Translations under genes and position numbers: made by a program
Shown: positions 26,066-33,758 of the stretch, one piece after another
Numbering within the stretch: position 1 is the first letter of the stretch
Layout of the letters: every line of letters starts with the position of its first letter
NCBI GenBank assembly: GCA_022841365.1
Contig: JALHRP010000019.1
Span: 1-34,515 of the forward strand
DNA length: 34,515 nt
Origin: Chitinophagaceae bacterium
GTDB lineage: Bacteria; Bacteroidota; Bacteroidia; Chitinophagales; Chitinophagaceae
Direction of reading: 5' to 3'
Notes under the pieces: model-generated
What the model saw: the letters and a program-made list of their open reading frames with translations, nothing else
Told to the model about the DNA's origin: nothing
Databases searched by the model: none

Positions 26066-26635
26066 ATGTCAGCAATGCTTCATATAAAGAATATGGTTTG
26101 CGACCGCTGTGTAATGGTGGTTCGTCAGCAATTAGATGAGTTACAACTGCAGTACAAAAATATTCAGTTAGGCCAGGTAGAATTAAATGAAGAGCCTGAT
26201 TCGGTGCAATTAGAAACCCTGCGAAACATGTTGCAGCAAAAAGGTTTTGAATTACTGGATGATAAAAAAGCAAAAACCGTTGAGCGAATTAAAACATTCA
26301 TCGTATCACTTATTCATGGTAAAGATGCAGATGAGTTGAACCTGAAATTATCGGCTATGCTGGAAGAAAAAATTGGCATGGACTATCATTACCTGAGCAG
26401 CCTTTTTTCTTCAGTTGTTGGCATTACCATAGAGAAGTATGCCATCTTACAGCGCATTGAAAAAGTGAAGGAGTTATTGATGTATGATGAAATGAGTCTT
26501 AGTGAAATTGCAGATAAACTCGGCTACAGCAGTGTGCAGCACATTTCGCAACAATTCAAGAAAATAACCGGGCTTACCCCTTCAGATTTTAAGCAACTGA
26601 AAGAAAATAAACGCAAGCCGCTTGACCGGATTTGA
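26066..26635 (+). CDS. HMA-AraC transcription regulator 2
   Basis: 189 residues from the ATG at 26066 (MSAMLHIKNM); a reading from 25991 begins at a TTG with no export or domain support and is rejected. Same design as regulator 1: a HMA-like segment with C-D-R-C (MVCDRC, within the first 20 residues), then AraC-type HTHs with QRIEKVKELLMYDEMSLSEI and LGYSSVQHISQQFKKITGLT. The two proteins are recognisable paralogues and are divergently transcribed. They may act as a pair or sense different metals. The gene ends about 160 bp before the strong terminator of the next region. Confidence 0.85.
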   Translation: MSAMLHIKNMVCDRCVMVVRQQLDELQLQYKNIQLGQVELNEEPDSVQLETLRNMLQQKGFELLDDKKAKTVERIKTFIVSLIHGKDADELNLKLSAMLEEKIGMDYHYLSSLFSSVVGITIEKYAILQRIEKVKELLMYDEMSLSEIADKLGYSSVQHISQQFKKITGLTPSDFKQLKENKRKPLDRI

Positions 26636-26794
26636 GATGTTGAATCATTCTATCAGATGAATCACAGCGTTGCTGTCTGCACAAAATAGTGTTTACGTCT
26701 ATAAGAAAGGAGAAAAAAGATTTAAGCCTGATACAGGCTTGACAGCTGGCATTGAAATCTTGCGAACAGAAAAATCAGCAAGAATAGAACCTCT

Positions 26795-26835
26795 AAAAAA
26801 GTAAAACCTGCTACCAGAGCAGGTTTTACTTTTTT
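26795..26835. terminator. Strong bidirectional terminator next to the tRNA-like end
   Basis: An 18-bp perfect stem with a 5-base loop, starting with six As and ending with six Ts, so it can end transcripts from either side. On the minus strand it directly follows a sequence matching the 3' end of tRNA-Asp, as a tRNA terminator would. Confidence 0.9.
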
Positions 26836-26875
26836 GCGGACCGGACGGTGCTCAAGACCATCTGACCCGCAAAAA
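26836..26875 (-). other. Candidate integration site (attL/attR): tRNA-Asp 3'-end fragment
   Basis: The plus strand starts GCGGACCGGACGG and 17 bases later reads CCCGC. From memory of Bacteroidota genomes, GCGGACCGGACGG followed by GACTCGAACCCGC is the complement of the tRNA-Asp(GTC) 3' end. No tRNA body follows: the T-arm sequence diverges after 13 bases. With an adjacent terminator and a tyrosine recombinase 135 bp away, this looks like the short copy of the attachment site left when an element entered a tRNA gene. Including the flanking bases it also forms an imperfect dyad (TTTTTGCGG ... CCGCAAAAA, 26831-26875), so a second hairpin is an alternative. Confidence 0.5.
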
Positions 26876-26907
26876 TAACTTTACTTTCCTTTATCTATCT
26901 TAACACT

Positions 26908-26947
26908 AAATGCTGGTTCTTAAACATTTGTAAACAACTCAGCATTT
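26908..26947. repeat. Inverted repeat 1 upstream of the integrase
   Basis: Arms AAATGCTG (26908-26915) and CAGCATTT (26940-26947) with a 24-bp spacer. The layout copies inverted repeat 2. It may be an integrase- or excisionase-binding site. Confidence 0.4.
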
Positions 26948-26968
26948 ACTTCAGTTTTAACTTTATAC

Positions 26969-27009
26969 AGCTTGGTAACACTTTTATAGACCTAAAAATA
27001 GACCAAGCT
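26969..27009. repeat. Inverted repeat 2 abutting the integrase start codon
   Basis: Arms AGCTTGGT (26969-26976) and ACCAAGCT (27002-27009) with a 25-bp spacer. The right arm ends on the base before the integrase ATG. In mRNA it would pair over the translation start region, so it may limit integrase synthesis. As DNA it may be a protein site. A TAGACC direct repeat lies inside the loop. Confidence 0.45.
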
Positions 27010-28302
27010 ATGCGTTATCCAATTAAGCTCATTGCCCGAAAGGCAAAGGTAAACAAAAATGGTGTTACACCCGTCTCGCTGCAATACTGCCATTCTGCTG
27101 ACAAGCGTGTAGTATTAAGCACTGGCATTAATATTCCATTTCAATACTGGAACAAAAAAACAGGAAGAATTTCCAAAGACTTACCCCCTGAATTCGGAGA
27201 TGTGCAAATACTCGAAACATCTCTCACTCAAAAACTTCGTAAGGCGGAAGACATGGTAAGCTATGCGTTGAAGCGAAGAAATACCTGCCCCATGAAATTC
27301 CTGAAGGAAAATTTCAGCCGGAACGACAAGTGGGGTTTTGAACAAATGAGCGATGAAAAAAAATCATTGGATGTATTCTGCAATATTGATGATTACTCAA
27401 AAAGCAAAGAAGGTTCAGTGAAGAAATGTACCATCAACGTCATTAACGCCATGAAGGCTCATTTGAGATTGTTTGAAGAATACAGAAAGGAACCTATCAC
27501 TTTTGATTCTTTTGATGCACAGTTTTACGAAGATTTTGTATTCTATCTCACTTATGAAATGCCGCAGGTCCGTAGAAAGGAATTAATTAAAGGATTAAAA
27601 GCAAACAGTGTTGGCAAAACCATCAAACACCTGAAATCATTTCTGAGGGACCGGATGCGGAAGAAGGTTATCCCGTTTATGGATTTAGGCGCATTTAAAG
27701 TAATGGAAGAAGAAGTGGATGCTATCTACCTAAGTTGGAAAGAACTCTCTGCCATATACCATCTTGATTTATCCAAGCAGCCTCAATTAGAAAAATACCG
27801 TGATTTGTTTGTGCTGGGTTGCCTTACCGGTTTTCGGTTTAGTGATTATTCAGATATCAAACCTGAGGAAGTGAGAGATGGTATGTTATACGTTAATCAA
27901 ACCAAAACACACTCAACGGTTGTCGTGCCATTAAAAAAAGATGCAAAGAAAATCCTGATTGATAAGTACAATATGCAAATGCCACAGGTAAGTAATGTCA
28001 ACCTCAATTATCATATCAAAGAAGTAGCAAGATTGGCAGGCATCGATGAGCAAATTAAGATAACTCACAAACGGGGGAACAAGATCACTGAAGAAATCAA
28101 GCCCAAGTATGCATGGGTTACATCGCATACCTGTCGCCGCAGTTTTTGTACAAACGAATATTTAGATGGCACACCTACTAATCTTATTATGGCCATCAGC
28201 GGGCATAAAACCGAAAAGGCATTTCGCCGCTATATAAAAGCTGACCAGGTGCAAAAAGCCCACATGATTAAAAAACTTTGGGATGATCGCCCTGGCTTAT
28301 AA
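27010..28302 (+). CDS. Tyrosine recombinase / site-specific integrase
   Basis: 430 residues. An N-terminal arm-binding region (about 1-95) and a SAM-like core-binding domain (about 120-225) precede the catalytic domain. The catalytic set is R276 (LTGFRFSDYSD), a lysine near 299 (NQTKTH), H373 and R376 (TSHTCRRSF), H399 (SGHKTEKAF) and nucleophile Y408. This is the family found in Bacteroidota integrative elements. It is the first gene after the tRNA-like end, as expected for an element's integrase at its attachment site. The next gene begins 18 bp downstream. Confidence 0.95.
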   Translation: MRYPIKLIARKAKVNKNGVTPVSLQYCHSADKRVVLSTGINIPFQYWNKKTGRISKDLPPEFGDVQILETSLTQKLRKAEDMVSYALKRRNTCPMKFLKENFSRNDKWGFEQMSDEKKSLDVFCNIDDYSKSKEGSVKKCTINVINAMKAHLRLFEEYRKEPITFDSFDAQFYEDFVFYLTYEMPQVRRKELIKGLKANSVGKTIKHLKSFLRDRMRKKVIPFMDLGAFKVMEEEVDAIYLSWKELSAIYHLDLSKQPQLEKYRDLFVLGCLTGFRFSDYSDIKPEEVRDGMLYVNQTKTHSTVVVPLKKDAKKILIDKYNMQMPQVSNVNLNYHIKEVARLAGIDEQIKITHKRGNKITEEIKPKYAWVTSHTCRRSFCTNEYLDGTPTNLIMAISGHKTEKAFRRYIKADQVQKAHMIKKLWDDRPGL

Positions 28303-28320
28303 AACATAAAATGAAGCAGT

Positions 28321-29424
28321 ATGAATACCGTGAGAAATCTGGAACAGTTGACCAATACAATTCAACAAACTAATCAATATTTTCTTTTACAGGCACAAAA
28401 GCAGGTGAATACAGCCCTTACTCTACGCAATTGGGTCATCGGTTTTTATATCCTGGAATACGAACAATCCGGCAAAGACAGGGCGGATTATGGCTCTGGA
28501 CTTTATAAAGCCATTGCGGAACGACTGGCCCAGAACGGGATAAAATCAATCCGGGAGAGGCATTTATATCTGTGTAAGGATTTTTATTTGGCCTATCCCC
28601 AAATTTTGCGGACAGCGTCCGCAAAATCATATTTGATTGATTTTCAATCAACTGACTTTCTGCGGACAGTGTCCGCAGAAACAGCCCCTTTCAATGGCAA
28701 AGATCCTGATCTTAATACCCTCCTAACCCAACTCAGCTTCTCCCATTTTATTGAGCTTTTAAAGGCTGAAAATGGAATTAAAAGACGGTTTTACGAAGTA
28801 GAAGCCATCCGAAATAACTGGAGTGTAAGGACGTTAAAACGGGCCATCGAAAGCCTGTTGTGTGAGAGGACCGGGCTAAGTATTGACAAATCTGCCACCT
28901 TGAATGAGTTTGACAAGCAGCCCGACTGCTTACCCGAGGCTCTATTCCGGAATACATATCTTCTTGAATTCCTCGGTCTGGAGGATAAAACCCCTTACAC
29001 CGAAAGCAACCTTGAAGAACGCATCATCTCAAACCTGCAGCACTTCCTGCTTGAACTTGGTCGGGGCTTTTGTTTTGAACACCGGCAACGCCGTATCACT
29101 TTCGATAACCGGCATTATCGTATTGACCTCGTCTTTTACCACCGAATACTCAAATGTCATGTGTTGTTGGATCTCAAGATTGGCGAATTTGATCATGCAG
29201 ATGCTGGACAAATGAACATGTACCTGAACTATTACAAAGAAAACGAAAGTAATAACGGCGATAACCCACCGATCGGAATCATTTTGTGTAGCGGCAAAAA
29301 TGAAGCATTGGTAAAGTATGCTACGATGGGTTTACCGCAACAGGTGTTTGTAAGTAAGTATTTGGTGAATTTGCCGAGTGAGGAGGAATTGTTGAGGATT
29401 GTGGACAACGAAAAGTTTAAATAA
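28321..29424 (+). CDS. DUF1016 / YhcG-type PDDEXK nuclease family protein
   Basis: 367 residues. The N-terminal DUF1016 helical domain covers about 10-95 (LRNWVIGFYILEYEQSGKDR, YGSGLYKAIAERLA), and a second helical part is at 135-215. The C-terminal PDDEXK-like domain has E233, D269 (YRIDLVFYH), D284-x-K286 (LLDLKIGEF) and Q297. Members are thought to be DNA nucleases tied to mobile elements or restriction-like systems; the exact role is not settled. An unusual linker at residues 95-120 is encoded by palindromic DNA. Only 18 bp separate it from the integrase gene, so the two are probably co-transcribed. Confidence 0.9.
   Translation: MNTVRNLEQLTNTIQQTNQYFLLQAQKQVNTALTLRNWVIGFYILEYEQSGKDRADYGSGLYKAIAERLAQNGIKSIRERHLYLCKDFYLAYPQILRTASAKSYLIDFQSTDFLRTVSAETAPFNGKDPDLNTLLTQLSFSHFIELLKAENGIKRRFYEVEAIRNNWSVRTLKRAIESLLCERTGLSIDKSATLNEFDKQPDCLPEALFRNTYLLEFLGLEDKTPYTESNLEERIISNLQHFLLELGRGFCFEHRQRRITFDNRHYRIDLVFYHRILKCHVLLDLKIGEFDHADAGQMNMYLNYYKENESNNGDNPPIGIILCSGKNEALVKYATMGLPQQVFVSKYLVNLPSEEELLRIVDNEKFK
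28604..28681. repeat. Three consecutive palindromes inside the DUF1016 coding region
   Basis: Palindrome 1 (28604-28626) has 10-bp arms TTTTGCGGAC / GTCCGCAAAA with a 3-base loop. Palindrome 2 (28633-28651) has 7-bp arms TTGATTG / CAATCAA. Palindrome 3 (28657-28681) has 11-bp arms TTTCTGCGGAC / GTCCGCAGAAA. Palindromes 1 and 3 encode the near-repeat LRTASAK and LRTVSAE in frame, in the linker between the two protein domains. Confidence 0.85.
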
Positions 29425-29460
29425 ACATATCAAACTAAATTATCCCAGAATAAAATTAAA

Positions 29461-30126
29461 CTAAACATTCTTAACCAAATCATACTCATTAATATTTTGT
29501 CTTGTTGTAACTGCCAAGTTGATATAAAAATCTACGCTATTCTTGAAGTTCTCCCACTTTACTGAGGGAATGTAAGATGGGCTCCCCTCGTAGATTTTTT
29601 GGCCATTGCAATGCCGGATATTATCTTCCCTTTTCTTGTGATTGAACATATTTAGCTTGAGTATCTGGAAAAGTCTATTTGTATGATATGTTATGCTATT
29701 ACAAGATGGGTTTTCGGTGATGTAATAGCTATAACTTCCAAATTCATCCGGCAAAACAACAGCCAAAACAGCATTTGTTTTGCTATTTCCGCCTTCCCTT
29801 GATTGTTCTTTAAGTGAATAAGAAAGCTCCCAGGGTATCCATTGGTCTTTGTCCGCTACCGCATCATTTTTCATGCCTTTAGAGATTAGGACAATAGTTA
29901 GAGAACTGCAAAAGATTTTATCGCCAAGCTTTGAAGCAATGGTTGAGTCTTGTAATGTGGCCATACTTTCACCATCATCCTCACCCTTGTACAAGTGATC
30001 TTCCTTTTCAAGCAAACCTGCAAGTTTATCAACATAATGCCTAGCTGTGGTTGTGCCAATAATATCTGGAAGCTGAAAAACTTTGGCATCGGAGTATTTA
30101 TACGAAACAAAGATTGCTTTTCCCAT
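29461..30126 (-). CDS. TIR-domain protein, ThsB-like superfamily (TIR 5)
   Basis: 221 residues. It starts AIFVSYKYSD, the first strand of a TIR-like fold, with CSSLTIVLISKG as a later strand. WIPWELSYSL carries the likely catalytic E100 of NAD-cleaving TIRs. The C-terminal ~90 residues (Y-rich, ending VTTRQNINEYDLVKNV) show no motif I know. It is the last gene of the defence cluster, 10 bp after the SLOG-like gene. Expected activity is cleaving NAD+ or making a signal nucleotide; this is inferred from the family. Confidence 0.75.
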   Translation of the reverse strand: MGKAIFVSYKYSDAKVFQLPDIIGTTTARHYVDKLAGLLEKEDHLYKGEDDGESMATLQDSTIASKLGDKIFCSSLTIVLISKGMKNDAVADKDQWIPWELSYSLKEQSREGGNSKTNAVLAVVLPDEFGSYSYYITENPSCNSITYHTNRLFQILKLNMFNHKKREDNIRHCNGQKIYEGSPSYIPSVKWENFKNSVDFYINLAVTTRQNINEYDLVKNV

Positions 30127-30136
30127 AAATGTTTTA

Positions 30137-30727
30137 TTAAATAAAATCTGCTAATAAATCCCTGAACAAAGCCATATAGGCATAGTCCCCAATCAGGCGT
30201 TCATCTTTATTATTTTGAAATTCGTCATACACTATTTTTGCAGCAGCACCGGTACTTGCAAGAGGTATCGTTAGAGCATTTGGATGATACTCCCTGAACA
30301 TCTTGTATTCATCAATTACTCCTTCCATTCCCCCAATAAAAACCGCAGCGGTAAAATTATTTTCTTCAAACATTCTTTTTCGCATTTGAAAAATACTTGA
30401 AGGCATATCTCCATAATTTGGAGTAAGCTGAATATTTTCAAAGGCAAAATTGTCTTCAGGAAAGGACTTTTCAAAATGACTGGACTGATATAAAGTAATA
30501 TGACTTTTCCATTCGTCTGTCATCCTCTCAACTACATGCCTTATCAACGGAGTTATTGCTGGGTGACCACCCCACACTAAATGTGCTTTTGGAATTACTA
30601 CTGCAGCAAGAGCCCTTACAGAATCCCGTATTGCCAATACATCAGAAGTATCATAAAACTGAGGGCTTCTGTCAGCATAAGGAATGCTTGCCGATAGAAA
30701 AATCTTATTTAAGGTTTTTTTAGCCAT
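30137..30727 (-). CDS. Stand-alone SLOG-like nucleotide-sensor protein
   Basis: 196 residues of Rossmann-like fold. IFLSASIP begins the first strand, LVWGGHPAITPLI (about 50-62) gives the glycine turn, and AVFIGGMEGVIDEY (near 130-145) gives the second GG motif. These features fit the SLOG superfamily, in particular the group often placed with TIR genes (SLOG cluster 3 type, from comparative genomics). SLOG domains bind NAD-derived or related nucleotides and act as sensors or nucleosidases. Its start overlaps the end of the TIR 4 gene by 19 bp, indicating tight coupling. No effector domain is fused to it. Confidence 0.7.
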   Translation of the reverse strand: MAKKTLNKIFLSASIPYADRSPQFYDTSDVLAIRDSVRALAAVVIPKAHLVWGGHPAITPLIRHVVERMTDEWKSHITLYQSSHFEKSFPEDNFAFENIQLTPNYGDMPSSIFQMRKRMFEENNFTAAVFIGGMEGVIDEYKMFREYHPNALTIPLASTGAAAKIVYDEFQNNKDERLIGDYAYMALFRDLLADFI

Positions 30728-31887
30728 TGTTCAGCGTCGAATATTTTAATTGTTTTAATTGGTAAATGCTTATCCAGCCAATCAAGATGTTCAAGCCATT
30801 TATTCCGAATATTGATATGGTCATATACCAGGTAAACCTGTGGGTTATTAATAGTTGCTATCTTTTTAACTACCTCTTCGGCTTGGTTATAACGAAAAGC
30901 CTGGGGCACACCTACGGTGGGAATCATAACGTAATTCTGACCACCGGGCTTGGTTGCCGTAATGATTTTCTCGGGATGAAGCGTTACTGGCACACCTGTT
31001 TTCTTTGCCGCTGAAACAAACTCGGTTACTATGTTATCCTGGCGGGCAGCTAGGCTTCTTGCTCTTAATGATTCTGCTTGTTCTACAATTTTTTCAATAA
31101 CGGTATTTGTAAGATGGCTGTTTGAATCAGTAAAATGATTGTTACCAAAATCGGTATCACGAAGTTGAAAAGGAATACTAAGTTCCGCCTCTCTTTCCTG
31201 TTTATGAGTCGGCCATATTAACTGGAGAATGCCAATCATCATGGCATTTGCTTTAGCAAGTTCTTTCGTCGTCCATTCACTTTTTAAAAAACCCGGGGTG
31301 TTTAATAAAACAACAATATCAGTGTCTGCCATCCTGTGCCATAATTCTTCCTGAAAAGGCTCCCCCTGCCTTACACTATGTGTATCTAAAAAAACGTCGA
31401 AGCCATTTTTCTCCAATGCCTCAAAAAGCTGGATGGCCACTTTACTTGATTCATCTCTTTTGTAGCTGATGAAAATTCTCCTCGTATTTCTTAACAAGCC
31501 AAGCCCTTCCATTATAACCCCAACCAACGCCTCAATCTTTTCATCAGAAGAAAGTTCAAACCCATCTATCGTTTCAAGCTCCTTTGGTATTGTTTGTTTA
31601 AACCGGGTTAAATCATCTGTAATCGGCAGAATTAGTGAAGCATCGTTGATAAGCTTGGTAAGTATATCTGTATTTTTAAAATTGCTGCCAGGGTCTCCAA
31701 AGTATAAACAATACATCGGGGTATTGGGCTTGTATTCCGAATTAAAATTCTTTTCATCAAGAAATACTATCATATCCAAAGGCATTCCCAATTCTTCAAT
31801 ATGTTTATAGAATGATTGCTTAATCATTTCCCACTGTGAACTTGGGGTGCCTATAAATGTTAGTTGGTATTTATACAAGGGTGCCAT
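30709..31887 (-). CDS. TIR protein with unusual N- and C-terminal regions (TIR 4)
   Basis: 392 residues. A canonical TIR domain lies at about 136-245: RRIFISYKRDE starts it, FDVFLDTHSVRQGEPF is the BB-loop region, IVVLLNTPGFLKSEW is the next strand, and E209 in SEWTTKELAKA is the NADase glutamate. The N-terminal ~130 residues (with YFGDPGS, LILPITDDLT, IPKELETIDGF) are a separate domain. The C-terminal ~120 residues hold a PEKI-type strand and a proline-rich segment, neither of which I recognise. It overlaps the SLOG-like gene by 19 bp and follows TIR 3 after 5 bp. The extra domains probably sense a trigger or pair with the SLOG protein. Confidence 0.8.
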   Translation of the reverse strand: MAPLYKYQLTFIGTPSSQWEMIKQSFYKHIEELGMPLDMIVFLDEKNFNSEYKPNTPMYCLYFGDPGSNFKNTDILTKLINDASLILPITDDLTRFKQTIPKELETIDGFELSSDEKIEALVGVIMEGLGLLRNTRRIFISYKRDESSKVAIQLFEALEKNGFDVFLDTHSVRQGEPFQEELWHRMADTDIVVLLNTPGFLKSEWTTKELAKANAMMIGILQLIWPTHKQEREAELSIPFQLRDTDFGNNHFTDSNSHLTNTVIEKIVEQAESLRARSLAARQDNIVTEFVSAAKKTGVPVTLHPEKIITATKPGGQNYVMIPTVGVPQAFRYNQAEEVVKKIATINNPQVYLVYDHINIRNKWLEHLDWLDKHLPIKTIKIFDAEQWLKKP

Positions 31888-31892
31888 CCTTT

Positions 31893-32498
31893 TTAATTAT
31901 TAAGCCAATCTTTTAAAGGGGTTAATGTTCTGTTCTTATACTTTTGTTTTGGGGTGCATACGTAGTACCCTTTTTTTACGGGATTTCCGTCGGAGTATTT
32001 GGTAGTTCCGTCTCTAAACTCGATGGTATGGTAAATTCGCATATATTCATTGCCAAGGAAATTTTCGTCAGCCGTCCCTTTATCTTTCAGGGGAAGCAAA
32101 GCTATTTCCCCTAACATTTTTGTTGAATCGCTTATGCCAAGTTCCCAATTACACCAATAAGATTGAATGGCTTCTTTAGTAGCAAAGAATATAAATTTGT
32201 CGCAGCTTTTGATTTCCTGCTTTATACGCAGGGCTGTTTCTGCTGATGTTTCTCCAGGCATTGTATTGTCCATACTGTCTATGTATGGCTTTGCACCCAG
32301 ATCCTTCAGCATCTTTATTACACCCCGCAGGTCCTTCCACTCTTTGTCTTTTTCATCATAATGTTTATGCGACAGAAACACTGATTTAGAATAAGCATCA
32401 AATGTTGTTTTACTGAAACTTCTTGACTCGTTTAAGATTTCAGTCACCACGGACTTTTCAAGAATATCGCTGCTAAAATGTCCTCTTTCGAATATCAT
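31893..32498 (-). CDS. TIR-domain protein (TIR 3)
   Basis: 201 residues. An N-terminal stretch of ~37 residues precedes a TIR fold: SVFLSHKHYDE as strand A, AKPYIDSMDNTMPG as the BB loop, SCDKFIFFATKEAIQS as a later strand, and WCNWELG with catalytic E119. The remainder carries YRRIYHTIE-like strands ending LTPLKDW. First gene of the second transcription block, after a 142-bp gap. Enzyme activity is inferred from the complete motif set. Confidence 0.8.
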   Translation of the reverse strand: MIFERGHFSSDILEKSVVTEILNESRSFSKTTFDAYSKSVFLSHKHYDEKDKEWKDLRGVIKMLKDLGAKPYIDSMDNTMPGETSAETALRIKQEIKSCDKFIFFATKEAIQSYWCNWELGISDSTKMLGEIALLPLKDKGTADENFLGNEYMRIYHTIEFRDGTTKYSDGNPVKKGYYVCTPKQKYKNRTLTPLKDWLNN

Positions 32499-32640
32499 GG
32501 ATGGTTTGGGCTATGGTTAGCAATTTACAAAACTTATATTATCCTGTACATGTGCATGAAATATCATGGGATTTTGTACTTAGTATTAATGGCTTGAGCA
32601 TAAACTAAAATTGCCTTAAGTGGTTATCCTTACCGATCTT
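32499..32640 (-). promoter_or_regulatory. 142-bp gap dividing the defence cluster
   Basis: The only gap above 15 bp in the leftward cluster, so it probably holds a promoter for the TIR 3-TIR 5 block. No exact TAnnTTTG was found on the minus strand; a near match, TAAGTTTT, lies close to the TIR 3 start. A CATGTGCATG dyad lies at about 32551-32560. No terminator is visible. Confidence 0.35.
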
Positions 32641-33264
32641 CTATCTTCCAGCGTCTTCTGCAGCAGCATCTACCCAGTCGGTAAAGTTTCTATTTCCACC
32701 ACCAAAATCCCAGCAATAGCTTTTAAATTTTTCTGAAAAAGTATAGAACTCTCCATAATCGTTGCCAAACCAAAAACTATCCTCGAAATATAAAGTGTTC
32801 GATTTTTTATTATTTATTTGAGGCAGGTCAGCAAAGTCAATCCATCTGCCATTTTTTAATTCGTAAAAATTTACTTTCTTTCCCTCTTCGGAAACTTTAA
32901 AACCTAGCCTGTCGAGCGGATTGGCACCACGGGAAACTATAAATCCATCCTTACCTCTTATCCTGTTAATATGCACTCCTAATATGCCATTGCCTCTTTC
33001 AAAACTTTTTACAATTTCATAGTTTACCCAACGCCGGTTCGCTGTTCCCTGACCAATTAACACTGTCGTTACTGAAGTTCTATTAAGCCCTTCTTCTATT
33101 AATTTCTTCAGGTAAGTATCACCTTTGCCTTTAGCGGTTTCCCAAATAGAACCATCAACAAAAGTTTCTTGTTTGTTTTTTAACAGCCAGCTGTTGCGGA
33201 CTACGTTTACCCGAAAGTTGCCCACATCTGCGTAGTCGAAACTAAAAAATACAAACCTTGGCAT
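32641..33264 (-). CDS. ThsB-like TIR protein (ThsB 2)
   Basis: 207 residues. It begins RFVFFSFDYADV, then VVRNSW, a TSVTTVLIGQGTANRRWVNYEI run with E83 at the position of the TIR catalytic glutamate, and GNGILGVHINRIRGKDG. These are the marks of the ThsB/DUF1863 TIR-like family. It aligns over its whole length with ThsB 1, except for an insertion of about 45 residues after position 125 (containing NFYELKNGRWIDFADL). Its ATG overlaps the ThsB 1 stop by one base (TAATG). In Thoeris, ThsB proteins sense phage and make a cyclic ADPR isomer that activates ThsA. Confidence 0.88.
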   Translation of the reverse strand: MPRFVFFSFDYADVGNFRVNVVRNSWLLKNKQETFVDGSIWETAKGKGDTYLKKLIEEGLNRTSVTTVLIGQGTANRRWVNYEIVKSFERGNGILGVHINRIRGKDGFIVSRGANPLDRLGFKVSEEGKKVNFYELKNGRWIDFADLPQINNKKSNTLYFEDSFWFGNDYGEFYTFSEKFKSYCWDFGGGNRNFTDWVDAAAEDAGR

Positions 33265-33755
33265 TACTTACCTGCTTTTTTAGCTGCTTCCTCAATCCAT
33301 TTACCAAGGTTGTTGTAACCGTCATCATCCACCCAGTCATAACAGGTATAGCTGCTGCTGAAATAAACGGGGTTTCCAGAACTATCCTTACCAATTTCTC
33401 CAAACATATTATCTCCTTTTGAAGAGGTGTTTCCGTTTTTGTCTTTGAGATTATGAATATAGATACCCAACATACCATTTCCTCTTGCATAACTCTTTTG
33501 CAACTCATATTGTACATAAGGACGGTTGCTGGTATCAGAACCAATTAGCACAACCGTAACTGAAGTACTCAAAAGCTGGTTGTCAATCCACTTTTTAATA
33601 GCGGCATCCCCGCCTTTTTTCACTTCTTCGAAATCAGCAGCATCAACAAAGCCTGCTGCCTCTCTGTCTTCTTTTGTTACCCAACTATTACGAACAATAT
33701 TTGCCCGCCAAACATCATTCTCGTAATGAAAACTAAAAAATGCTCTCCGTGCCAT
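33264..33755 (-). CDS. ThsB-like TIR protein (ThsB 1)
   Basis: 163 residues. FFSFHYENDVWRANIVRNSW, then TSVTVVLIGSDTSNRPYVQYEL with E84 as likely catalytic residue, and GNGMLGIYIHNLKDKNG: the compact ThsB/DUF1863 form. It sits 3 bp after the ThsA-like gene and overlaps ThsB 2 by one base. Several ThsB genes per locus are known in Thoeris, where each responds to different phages; this pair fits that pattern. Confidence 0.9.
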   Translation of the reverse strand: MARRAFFSFHYENDVWRANIVRNSWVTKEDREAAGFVDAADFEEVKKGGDAAIKKWIDNQLLSTSVTVVLIGSDTSNRPYVQYELQKSYARGNGMLGIYIHNLKDKNGNTSSKGDNMFGEIGKDSSGNPVYFSSSYTCYDWVDDDGYNNLGKWIEEAAKKAGK

Positions 33756-33758
33756 AGT

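Larger units (their letters stand above)
26636..27009. other. 374-bp island boundary region
   Basis: No gene. In order it holds a weak hairpin at 26724-26740 (AAGCCTG / CAGGCTT), a very strong terminator at 26795-26835, a tRNA-end-like dyad at 26836-26875, and two inverted repeats in front of the integrase gene. These are listed separately. Confidence 0.6.

Noticed and set aside
26795-26875. Intact tRNA gene
   Set aside because: Only about 13 bases match a tRNA 3' end; no anticodon arm or acceptor partner follows.
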